10,000 nt of DNA, taken from the NCBI RefSeq assembly GCF_000499385.1, contig NW_013655324.1, forward strand, positions 12,600 through 22,599. Direction: 5' to 3'. This DNA comes from Eimeria necatrix (Eukaryota > Apicomplexa > Conoidasida > Eucoccidiorida > Eimeriidae). Below the pieces are notes generated by a model. That model ran no database searches, was not told the origin of the DNA, and saw only the letters and a program-made list of their open reading frames with translations. Both the position numbers and the translations under genes were made by a program. Positions 1 through 6,534 of this stretch are shown in pieces (within the stretch, counting starts at the first letter, position 1; each line of letters opens with the position of its first letter).

Positions 1-2
1 TG

Positions 3-128
3 CTGCTGCTGCTGCTGCTGCAGTCCGCTCGTGGTGCATCGCAGCAGCAGAAGAAGAGGGCCGAGCAGCTCGGAAAGGCCACTGCTGCAGCTGCGCAATC
101 TGCACTGAACAAGAGACCTCTGACGTGA
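3..128 (+). CDS. C-terminal fragment of an unidentified protein (gene begins left of window)
   Basis: The frame starting at position 3 reads a CTG tract, then QSARGASQQQKKRAEQLGKA, then a short Ala run and QSALNKRPLT, and stops at TGA 126-128. The charged, helix-forming mix of Lys, Glu, Gln and Ala looks like a normal protein tail. The antisense frames are Cys-rich and less plausible. The CTG tract ends in ctgctgcag at 15-23, so an acceptor at CAG could make everything before position 24 intronic. No family is recognised. The evidence is composition only, so both strand and frame are provisional. Confidence 0.3.
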   Translation: MLLLLLQSARGASQQQKKRAEQLGKATAAAAQSALNKRPLT

Positions 129-129
129 G

Positions 130-163
<34 letters not shown>

Positions 164-400
164 ACTTTCGCTGCTGCTGCTCCATTTGCTGCAGTTGCTG
201 CTGCTGCTGCTGCTTTCGTTGCTTCTGGCCTGTTGCTGCTGCGGATGCAGCTCTTGTTGCTGCTGCTGCTTTTGCTCTCGTTGCTGTTGCTGCTGCTCTT
301 GTTGCTGTTGTTGTTTCTGCTGCTGTTCCTGCATCTGCTGCTGCTGCTCCTTTTGCTGCTGTTGCTGTTGACTTTGCGCCTCTCTGCCCTGGCCCGCTTG

Positions 401-439
<39 letters not shown>

Positions 440-446
440 AGGCCTG
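130..446. repeat. CTG/CAG trinucleotide tract, interrupted
   Basis: Near-continuous CTG/TTG/CTC triplets. There is an uninterrupted run of about 13 units at roughly 401-439. The interruptions (TTG, CTT, CTC, TCG, TTC, CAT) keep the 3-base register from about 240 to 370, which suggests that part is or was translated. Confidence 0.9.
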
Positions 447-455
447 CGGCATTGC
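162..455 (-). CDS. Gln/Glu/Lys-rich coding fragment, probably coiled coil, with a frame slip
   Basis: Read on the minus strand from about 455, the frame gives a poly-Ala run of about 13, then QAGQGREAQ, then roughly 45 residues of Gln mixed with Glu, Lys, Arg and Met (for example QQQKEQQQQMQEQQQKQ). CAA and CAG are mixed, and the Gln-to-Lys/Glu/Arg changes fit a charged coiled coil. Near 226-232 the Gln/Lys pattern passes to another minus frame (GQKQRKQQQ, then LQQMEQQQRK), which ends at TAG 164-162. One inserted base or two deleted bases would join the frames; a small intron is also possible. The same DNA read on + gives about 50 near-continuous Leu, which I consider less likely. No family is recognised. 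Its 3' end would face the fragment that ends at 128. Confidence 0.3.
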
Positions 456-533
456 CGGCAAGTACCCTCTCCGGGTTTCCAAAAAGAGCAGCAAGAAGCA
501 GCAAATTGAGGTCCTCTCTTTATTCATTCTGTC

Positions 534-646
534 AGGGGGGCCCCCCCTGGGGGGCCCCCACCCGTTTGGGGGCCCCCCGCCAGGGGGGGCCCCCAGAACT
601 GGGGGGCCCCCCAAGAAGAACTGCTGCACCTCAGGGGGGCCCCCCA
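534..646. repeat. GGGGGGCCCCCC palindromic cluster
   Basis: Six blocks of 4-7 G followed by 5-7 C are packed in about 110 bp, separated by short spacers (for example acccgttt, agaact). Each block is self-complementary, so the stretch could fold into a series of GC hairpins. Both strands are open here and translate to Gly-Gly-Pro-Pro patterns, so open frames across it are not evidence of coding. The same kind of block recurs at 5405-5680, 8008-8020 and 8370-9140. Confidence 0.85.
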
Positions 647-871
647 TGAGGGTACTGCTGGAGATGAGGGCTGAAGAAGGGCTGCTGGCGCGTCAGTGGG
701 GCCCCTTGACAATTACTTTTGCTGCTGCTGCTGCTGCTGCTGCTAATAAAAAAGAAAACAAGCAGCAGCAGCAAATTGCTTCTGCTGCTGCTGATGTTAA
801 GAATAAAATCGGGGAGCAGCAGCAAATCCGAAGGGCCAAGGAGACCCTCGCCAAGGCAAGACCCAAACTGC

Positions 872-902
<31 letters not shown>

Positions 903-1125
903 TGCTGCTGCTGCTGCTGCTGCTGCAACTGCTGCTGCCGCTGCAATTGTAGCAGCCGCACGCGTGACGCAGTTTGAAGAGCCAACAGGGCATGCAGTTG
1001 CAGCAGCAGCAGCAACAGCTGCTGCTGCTGCTGCTGCTGCTGCAGTGACAGCAGAAGCTGCCACTGCTGCTAGTGCTGCTGCTGCTGTGGCTTTTGTCTG
1101 CTGCAGCAATGGGGCGAGCTGCTGA
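646..1125 (+). CDS. Possible Ala/Lys-rich low-complexity protein or exon
   Basis: An ATG at 646 opens MRVLLEMRAEEGLLARQW, then Ala8, then a basic helical stretch (NKKENKQQQQIASAAADVK; GEQQQIRRAKETLAKARPK), a run of about 18 Ala, ARVTQFEEPTGHAV, and further Ala/Thr/Val runs to TGA 1123-1125. Alanine is written as GCT, GCA and GCC within one frame, including the direct switch from (GCA)9 to (GCT)8 at 900/901. That favours translation as Ala over a free-running repeat. The minus strand is also open and Ala-rich because the tract is an inverted repeat, but its remaining sequence (Cys- and Leu-rich) is less protein-like. The ATG directly follows a GC palindrome cluster, so the true 5' end may be a splice acceptor instead. 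No family is recognised. Confidence 0.35.
871..927. repeat. (GCA)9(GCT)8 perfect inverted repeat
   Basis: GCA units at 874-900 are followed directly by GCT units at 901-924. The two halves are reverse complements, so the tract can form a hairpin with arms of about 24-26 bp. It sits in an Ala reading frame on +. Confidence 0.9.
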
Positions 1126-1169
1126 ACACTGAAGGCGATGCGAAAGACTCAATCCACTACGTGAATTCC

Positions 1170-1208
1170 AAACCCTAAACCCTAAACCCTAAACCCTAAA
1201 CCCTAAAC
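1170..1208 (+). repeat. Telomere-like AAACCCT block, about 5.5 copies
   Basis: Perfect AAACCCT heptamers. The strand given is that on which AAACCCT reads. It is interstitial, flanked by unique sequence and then an AT-rich tract (1285-1335), so it is not a chromosome end. Confidence 0.95.
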
Positions 1209-1369
1209 GCTCAACTGTGAAGAAACCCTCGAGCTTTTCGCTCACGGGCAAACCAAGTCTTCTGCAGCCACTTTCTCCAGCAACTTTAAAATTAATTTAA
1301 ATAAATAAATTAAATTAAAATTAAAAAAACAAAAATGCATTTATCTGCAAGTGCAGCTAGCTGCAGTTG

Positions 1370-1454
1370 AGGTGTACATACAGCTCAGGTGTATCTGCAG
1401 CTCGGGTGTACATGCAGCTCGGGTGTATATACAGCTCGGGTGTATCTGCAGCTC
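1370..1454 (+). repeat. 17-bp tandem repeat, five copies
   Basis: Units start at 1370, 1387, 1404, 1421 and 1438 and follow RGGTGTAYMTRCAGCTC. Each contains the half-site GGTGTA seen in the recurring palindrome of this window. The odd period shifts the reading frame at every copy, so it is unlikely to be translated. It lies just upstream of the proposed exon at 1460. Confidence 0.9.
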
Positions 1455-1459
1455 GGCAG

Positions 1460-1526
1460 CGTCACGCACCAGTTCAGCCACCAGTCTCACAGCGTCTACG
1501 TGTTCTATGCGCAGCAGCAGCAGCAG

Positions 1527-1571
<45 letters not shown>

Positions 1572-2478
1572 GAGCAGCAGCAGCAGCAGCAAGAGCAGCA
1601 GCAGCAGCAGCAGCAGCGGCAGCAGCAGCAGCAAGGGCGGCGGTGGGCGACGCTTTCGGAAGCTGAGGTGAGTGTCTCCTTGAGGTGTACATACACCGCA
1701 GCAGCCATTTGCTTTTCAGTAGATCCATGCATGCAATTTATATTTTTGTTTTTACAAAAATAAATAAAATAATGCAATTAAATGCATTTAAATGTTCTTA
1801 AATAAAATAATGCAATTAAATGCAATTAAATGCAATTAAATGCATTTAAATATACTTTGCATGCATGCTCTTTAGCCTGTCTCCTTATCCATTTCTTCTT
1901 CATTTGTCTCTGTTTAATTTTCTTTTTTAATTGCTTTTAATTAATTTACTTTCTCTCAATACTCTCTTTTTAATTGTCTTTTTATTTTTAAATTACTTTC
2001 TTTCAATTGTCTCTTTTTAAATTACTTTCTTTTTGACTGTCTCCTTTTAAATTACTTTCTTCTAATTGTCTCTTTTTAAATTACTTTCTTTTAATTGTCT
2101 CTTTTTAAATTACTTTCTTTCAATTGTCTCTTTTTAAATTACTTTCTTTTAATTGTCCTTTTTTGTTCCTGACTCAGCGCCTTGTCTTAACTGAATTTCT
2201 GCTTTTCATTCTACTATCAAACTAAATAAATATAAATAAATAAATAAATAAATAAATATAAATATAAATAGACAAATAACCACAAATAAAAAATAAAAAA
2301 TAAATAAATAAATATAAATAAAAAAGTTAATGTTTTTAATTTGCTGCACTTTGTCTCCTAGGCCCTTTGCACCTGCACCTACTTTACGAAGCAGCTGCAG
2401 CTGCTGCTGCTGCTGCTGTCGGGGCAGCAGCAGCAGCAGCAAAAAGGCCCCTGCAGCAGCAGAGTCAAACGACACTAG
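1460..2478 (+). CDS. Probable two-exon gene with poly-Gln exon (partial 5' end)
   Basis: Exon A is proposed from an acceptor (ctcggcag, AG at 1458-1459) to 1667. It reads VTHQFSHQSHSVYVFYA, then about 45 residues of Gln broken by Glu and Arg, then GRRWATLSEAE. It ends exactly at GAG|GTGAGT, a textbook donor (intron starts 1668). A 694-bp T-rich intron follows and ends at ctgcactttgtctcctag (AG 2360-2361), a strong acceptor. The donor is phase 0 in the Gln frame. Phase-0 reading from 2362 gives ALCTCTYFTKQ, Leu and Gln runs, KGPCSSRVKRH and a stop at 2476-2478. A different frame of exon B (stop at 2498) reads an Ala run then KRPLQQQSQTTLVVSRNK and looks more natural, so the final frame is uncertain. 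No ATG is seen upstream in the Gln frame, so an earlier exon is expected. No family is recognised. Confidence 0.4.
1512..1635 (+). repeat. CAG tract with CAAGAG interruptions
   Basis: About 40 triplets of CAG, broken three times by CAAGAG and once by CGG, in the proposed Gln-coding exon. The interruptions keep the triplet register. Confidence 0.9.
1741..1856. repeat. AT-rich duplicated block with TGCAATTAAA decamers
   Basis: The stretch AAATAAAATAATGCAATTAA followed by ATGCATTTAAAT occurs at about 1763-1794 and again from about 1799, the second time with three copies of TGCAATTAAA. It lies inside the proposed + strand intron. Confidence 0.75.
1975..2158 (+). repeat. 29-bp pyrimidine-rich tandem repeat, six copies
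   Basis: ATTACTTTCT recurs at 1992, 2021, 2051, 2080, 2109 and 2138, a period of 29 (once 30). Each unit carries AATTGTCTCTTTTTAA or a close variant. It lies in the proposed intron 1668-2361, on the strand where it is T-rich as expected of intron sequence. Confidence 0.9.
2206..2336. repeat. TAAA/TATAAA simple repeat
   Basis: A/T-only stretches built from AAAT and AAATATAAAT units. No coding or RNA signal is seen. Similar tracts occur at about 1285-1335, 2488-2545, 7078-7185 and 9547-9615. Confidence 0.85.
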
Positions 2479-2587
2479 TTGTGTCGAGAAATAAATAATT
2501 AATTCGAAATAATTAATTAATTTCAATTGCAATAAATAAATTCGTTTTTCAAATCTACAGAAATATATTTAAGTACCCGCTTGTTGG

Positions 2588-3023
2588 GGTGTACGTACAC
2601 CTCAAAAGCCCACCCAGCCAGGGGGGCCCCACAGCCTCCTGCGGTGTCTGTACACCCCAAAAGCTGCAGCAGCAGGGCCACTGGCTGCTGCAGCAGCAAC
2701 TCCAGCTCCAGCCGTTTCAACTGCAGCAGCAAGCTGCTGCTGCAGCAAGCTGCAGCAGCAGCAACTGCTGCTGCAGCCGCTCCAACTGCCGCACCAGCTG
2801 CAGCAGCAGCAGCACCTGCTGCTGCTGCCCCTTCAACTGCCGCACCAGCAGCAGCAGCAGCAGCAGCAGCTGCTGCTGCTGCTGCTGCTGCTGCTACTTT
2901 GCGCATGCAGCTGCTGCTTTGGGGCTGGACCTGTGGGGCCCCCGCCAGTGCCAACGGGGGCCCCCTTTTGAACAAAAGGAGAAAATGGAAAAAGCAGAAA
3001 GTGCAATTATTGATCTGCATTAA
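2588..3023 (+). CDS. Possible low-complexity coding region with inconsistent frame
   Basis: After the imperfect palindrome at 2643-2656, one + frame reads KLQQQGHWLLQQQLQLQPF with CAA and CAG mixed, which looks coding. From about 2750 a second + frame carries the better pattern: Ala with Pro and Thr (for example AAPTAAPAAAAAAPAAAAP), written with GCA, GCT and GCC, up to LRMQLL. The last part returns to the first frame as GPPFEQKEKMEKAESAIIDLH, with TAA at about 3021-3023. A single protein needs two frame changes, by splicing or by repeat-length slippage. The minus strand is also open and Ala-rich. No family is recognised, and the region could equally be a decayed gene. Confidence 0.25.
2848..2895. 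repeat. (GCA)7(GCT)9 inverted repeat
   Basis: GCA units at 2848-2868 switch directly to GCT units at 2869-2895. It has the same hairpin-forming structure as 871-927 and again keeps an Ala frame on +. Confidence 0.9.
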
Positions 3024-3111
3024 AATAAACAAATTAAATTTATTTCAAACATTCAAATTCATTTTATTTTATTTCGCCTTCTGAAGAGCCGAATGGAGCC
3101 AGAACAAGCCT

Positions 3112-3151
<40 letters not shown>

Positions 3152-3270
3152 TCCTGCTGCTGCTGCAGCTGTAGCTCTGCTGCTGTCGACCTAGCTGTTG
3201 CTGCTGCTGCTGCTGCAACTGCTGCTGCTGCTGCTGCAACTGCTGCTGCTGCTGCTGCTGCTGCTGCGCG
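3112..3270. repeat. CAG tract facing CTG tracts
   Basis: A CAG run (3112-3151) is followed by CTG runs to about 3267, giving a large imperfect inverted repeat. On the minus strand the right part reads Leu spaced in Gln (L, six Gln, L), close to a heptad spacing. Confidence 0.85.
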
Positions 3271-3302
3271 AGTCTCTTTCTGGCTTCTCTTCCGACAAAG
3301 AA
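3191..3302 (-). CDS. Possible internal exon after a good minus-strand acceptor
   Basis: On the minus strand ttatttgttgtctag (AG at 3304-3303) is a strong T-rich acceptor. The following sequence is open in all three frames: FFVGREARKRLA then Gln with spaced Leu; SLSEEKPERDSR then Ser; or LCRKRSQKETR then Ala. The Ser frame stops at TAG 3193-3191. The first is most like a coiled coil, but the frame cannot be decided from composition. No family is recognised and no partner exon is fixed. Confidence 0.25.
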
Positions 3303-3479
3303 CTAGACAACAAATAAAGTGGAAAAGGCATTATTGAATTTGAATAAACTTTTGCAAATAATAATTAATTCAAGAGCAGCAAAGAGAGACAGACAGCCCA
3401 ACAGTGCCATTTGTGTCTCCTTTGTCTCCTTTAAGTTAATTGTCTCTAATAAATAAAGCACTCCACGGCCCCAAACCTA
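3303..3479. other. AT-rich non-coding stretch
   Basis: I see no convincing gene here. It contains TAAT-rich sequence at 3340-3375 and several GTCTCC/TTTGTCTCC pyrimidine motifs at 3413-3447, which recur in the T-rich introns of this window. Confidence 0.5.
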
Positions 3480-3696
3480 GCTGCTGCTGCTGCTGCTGCT
3501 GCTGCGGCAGCGGGCTGCTGCTGCTGCAGCGGGCTGCTGCTGCTGCAGCGGGCTGCTGCTGCCGGCTTATTCCGCCGTTGCTGCTGCAGCTGCTGCTGCT
3601 GCACCTGCTGCTGCTGCAGCGGGCTGCTGCTGCCGGCCAATTCCGCCGTTGCTGCTGCAGCTGCTGCAGCAGGCCGCCGCCGCCGCCGCCGCCGCC

Positions 3697-3740
<44 letters not shown>
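3480..3740. repeat. CTG-rich block with 19-bp repeats and an imperfect 71-bp-spaced duplication
   Basis: CAGCGGG recurs at 3508, 3527 and 3546 (19-bp steps) and again at 3617. The sequence from 3538 to about 3600 is duplicated at about 3609-3671 with few differences (both copies contain ATTCCGCCGTTGCTGCTGCA). The 19- and 71-bp steps are not multiples of 3, which argues against translation. It lies directly 3' of the minus-strand gene that ends at 3741, so it may be its 3' UTR or intergenic. A pure GCC run (3673-3697) and a CTG run (3701-3741) close the block. Confidence 0.75.
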
Positions 3741-3742
<2 letters not shown>

Positions 3743-4157
3743 AAGGCAGCAAGTACTGCATCCAGCTGTCCTCTTCGGGGAAGAACTCGCGGATGGTCCA
3801 GCGGTAGACCTCCCGCGGGTCCCCCGTGAAGTGGGTACTGCTGTGGGGCCCCAGGGGGGCCCCCAAGCTGCGCAGCAGCTTCAAGTAAAAGACCTCTTGG
3901 GCCCTCAAAAGGGTATGAACGGGGGGCCCCAACTCTTCTTCAGGGTTTAGTCCTGCTTCCAGATGATAGAGGAGCCAGTCTGCTGCTGCTTCGAGTCGCA
4001 GCTGCGCAGCTTGCTTCACTTCCTCCATGATTTCCGCCGTTTGCTGCTGCTGCTGCAGCAGCTGCTGCTCCCGCTGCAGCAGCTGCTGCTGCCGCTGCAG
4101 CAGCTGCTGCTCCCGCTCCGCCCGCTGCTGCTCCGGGCTCCCCGGCTGCTCCCGCTG

Positions 4158-4194
<37 letters not shown>

Positions 4195-4227
4195 GCGGCG
4201 CCGGGGGCCTCCGCGCTGCCCGCGGCC

Positions 4228-4268
<41 letters not shown>

Positions 4269-5789
4269 AAGAGACAGTTCCTTGAGTCTGTTGAGCGCAG
4301 CAGCTTCGTGGCTGTGCAGCAGCGCCTGGTGCATGCGGAAGAGGGCCCAGTCCCTCTGTCTCCTTTCTCTGTCAGTTTTGGGACTTTCTTGAAAAGCCTG
4401 AGGCTCTTTTGTCTCCAAATAAAAAGAATAAAAAGAGACAAGAGCTTCTTCGTGGCCCCCCAGGAAGCCCTGCTGCTGGCTGCGGGCCACGAACTGCTGC
4501 AGCGAAGCAGCAGCAAAATGTTCCTTGAAGGCCTCGCAGAGGGGCCCCTGCGGAGACAGAAACAGCGGGAAGAACGAGGGAGCAGCAGCAGCTCTTGCTG
4601 CTGCTGCTGCTGCTGCTGCAGTTGGCTGCAGCGGGCCTTCTTCCAAGTGCAGCGAAGGCAAAGTCTCCCCCAGTTCCGCCCGTGCTGCTGCTGCTGCTGC
4701 TGCTGCTGTCAGCGCGCCCGCCCCTGCTGCTGCGTCAGCTGCTGCTGCTTCTGCTGCTGCTGCTTCTGCTGCTGCTGCTGCTGCTGTGGGGTGTCTCTCC
4801 TCGTCTTCGTACACAAAGGGGAACACTGTGTAGCCGTTCTCCTCCCGTGCTGCTGCTGCTGCTGCTGCTGCAGTCGGCGCTGCTGCTGCTCCGCTCGGCG
4901 AAACTGCTTCCTCCCCTGCTGCTGCTGCTGCTGCTCCTGCTGCTGCTGCTTCTTCTGCTGCTGCTACTGTGGAGTGCGAGCCTTCTTCGCTCAAAGTAAA
5001 GTAAAATGGCGGAGACTCCGAATCCTCCAGAGCTGCTGCTGCTGCTGCTGCCAGCGAGGAGTCCTCGGACTCGGCCTCTGCTGCTGCTGCTCTTGCTGCT
5101 GCTGCTGCTGCTGCTGCTGCTGTGGGGTGTTCACCGCCGTCAATCCAAAAAGGGTAAGGCAACGAGCCGGCCTCCTCGCGAGCTGCTGCTGCTGCTGCTG
5201 CTGCTGTCAAGGCTGCCTTCTCGTCGTCTGCTGCTGCTGCTGCTGCTTCTGCTCTTCTTGCTGCTGCTGCTTCTGCTGCAGTGCGGTGTCTCCCCTCCTC
5301 GTCAAGCAGATAAGGAAATGCCCCGGAGCCAAACTCCTCGCGAGCTGCTGCTGCTGCTGCTGCTGCTGTCAGAGCGCCCTTTTCTGCTGCTGCTGCTGCA
5401 GCAGGGGCCCCCTGCCGCCGGCGAAGTCCAGCCACTAGGGCCCCAAAAATCAACCCAAGAGCAGCGAGAGCCAACAGGGGGCCCCCCACCTGGCTCCTGA
5501 GGGGGCCCCTCCTGGGGGCCCCCCGGGGGCCCCTCTCGAGGAAGAAGCCCTCCACGCCGTCCTTCACGGGCCCCTCCAGAGGGGACAACAGGGGCCCCCC
5601 CGGGGCCCCCTGGGGGGCCCCCAGGGGGCCCCCATGGTCCTCTGTGGCCACCAGGGCCCCCCCGTAAGGAGGCAGCAAAGGGTCAGCGTGGGGTGGCTCT
5701 TGGGGTGTACGTACACCTGAAGAGCTCGAGCTGCTGCCCCGGGGCTCGAAGCTGTTGCTGCTGGAAGCTGGAGAAGAAAGGCGGCCCAT
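3741..5789 (-). CDS. 682-residue membrane-anchored poly-Ala repeat protein, family unknown
   Basis: Starts at ATG 5789-5787 with A at -3 and G at +4, and ends at TGA 3743-3741. Residues 1-100 are Ser/Gly/Pro-rich. Residues 102-122 (GPLLALAALGLIFGALVAGL) are a clear membrane segment followed by RRR. No signal peptide precedes it, so it may act as a signal anchor. Residues 138-404 contain five degenerate repeats of 51-60 residues: Ala-Leu-Thr, Ala8, Arg-Glu-Glu, then an aromatic/Pro block, acidic residues and His-Pro/Ser-Thr, then another Ala/Glu/Arg run. Residues 405-507 are unique (PLCEAFKEHF, RDWALFRMHQALLHSHE). Then come Ser13 (508-520), Gln11 (533-543), a Gln/Glu/Arg/Leu coiled coil (553-600) and a well-composed C-terminal domain ending REFFPEEDSWMQYLLP. 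Conserved protein motifs across diverged DNA support real coding. The AT-rich part encoding residues 451-478 (GTCTCTTTTT to CAG, 84 nt, in frame) could be a short intron. I do not recognise the family and assign no function. Confidence 0.75.
5405..5680. repeat. GGGGCCCC-rich stretch inside the N-terminal coding region
   Basis: About a dozen G-run/C-run blocks. In the minus-strand gene they encode Gly-Pro-Leu, Gly-Ala-Pro and Gly-Gly-Pro runs on both sides of the membrane segment. Confidence 0.8.
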
Positions 5790-5839
5790 TTTAGGGTTTA
5801 AAAGAAAAAAAGACGCGAAAAAGCCGCAAAAAGCCGCGA

Positions 5840-5867
5840 AAACCCTAAACCCTAAACCCTAAACCCT
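5840..5867 (+). repeat. Telomere-like AAACCCT block, four copies, upstream of the 682-residue gene
   Basis: Four perfect heptamers lie about 50 bp upstream of the ATG at 5789. One further heptamer (TTTAGGG on +) lies at 5791-5797, right at the start codon. On the gene's own strand the block reads TTTAGGG. Confidence 0.95.
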
Positions 5868-6530
5868 CGCCGAGCCGACGGAGGAACGCCGCGGACCAGA
5901 GAGCAGACCAGGGCTCGTTTGGGTGGAAGAAAAAGTTGTTTGCCAATTAATAGTTCCAAACTGCGAATAATAACCGCCAAAAGCAACGAATTAGGGTTTA
6001 GGGTTTGGGAATTAGGGTTTAGGTTTGGCGGTTCGAGGCTGGTCCGGCCTCAAAGCAGCAGACCGAGACACCAAGCAGAGAGAAGACTGGAAGTCTTCTA
6101 GGGTTTGCACTTGAGAATAAGAGTTAAATTAGGGTTTAGGGTTTGACGCTCGCGATGAATCTTGAAAAAGCCGGTTTAGGGTTTAGGGTTGAGGGTTTAG
6201 GGTTTAGGGTTTAGGGTTTGTGGGTGTTCGGTGTCTGCACGGCGGGGAGTGGTCGATCTCGAGTTGCTGCTGGTCCGGCTGCGCTGCAGCGTTGCTTTTT
6301 GCTGTTTTTGGAAACAAATTTCAAACAAATGAAATAAATAATTAATTTAATGCAATTTAATTTAATTTAATTCAATTTAATTCAAAAAACGGGGAAAAAA
6401 CGGCCACTTTTGCCCCAGATTGCGCAAAAGGACTTCTGCAGCAGCAAACCCCCACGGGTAAAAACACAAAAAGTCAAACTCTGCAGCTTTTTTGAAAAAC
6501 GAAAAATCCAATTTAATTCTTCTTTCGTTT
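5868..6530. other. Intergenic mosaic: heptamers and AT-rich sequence
   Basis: Contains TTTAGGG heptamers at about 5991-6026, 6129-6144 and 6173-6220, an AT-rich tract at 6318-6385 and unique sequence between. Open frames exist on both strands, but none has more than composition to support it, and several end in translated heptamer sequence. The heptamers here run opposite to those at 5840-5867. I see no convincing gene. Confidence 0.5.
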
Positions 6531-6534
6531 TCAG

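Noticed and set aside
125..649. + strand frame of about 50 Leu followed by Gly-Pro
   Set aside because: A continuous Leu run this long is unlikely as protein; the opposite strand reads a credible charged Gln/Glu/Lys pattern.
2523..3032. Minus-strand Ala/Gly/Leu frame
   Set aside because: It is open mainly because the tract is an inverted repeat. The + strand shows better Ala/Pro/Thr codon alternation, although neither is certain.
3093..3194. 33-residue + frame MEPEQAS followed by Ala
   Set aside because: It has a good start context but is very short, low in complexity and overlaps a minus-strand candidate; composition alone is not enough.
3963..5438. Long + strand frame rich in Cys and Leu opposite the 682-residue gene
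   Set aside because: It is a shadow of the CAG tracts. Poly-Cys runs and lack of any ordered non-repeat segment make it implausible.
5872..5990. Minus-strand open frame upstream of the 682-residue gene (FVAFGGYYSQFGT)
   Set aside because: It ends in heptamers before the ATG at 5789 and shows no clear splice pair; more likely 5' flanking sequence.
5919..6101. 60-residue + frame through TTTAGGG heptamers
   Set aside because: A large part is translated heptamer sequence (LGFRV), with no domain or splice support.
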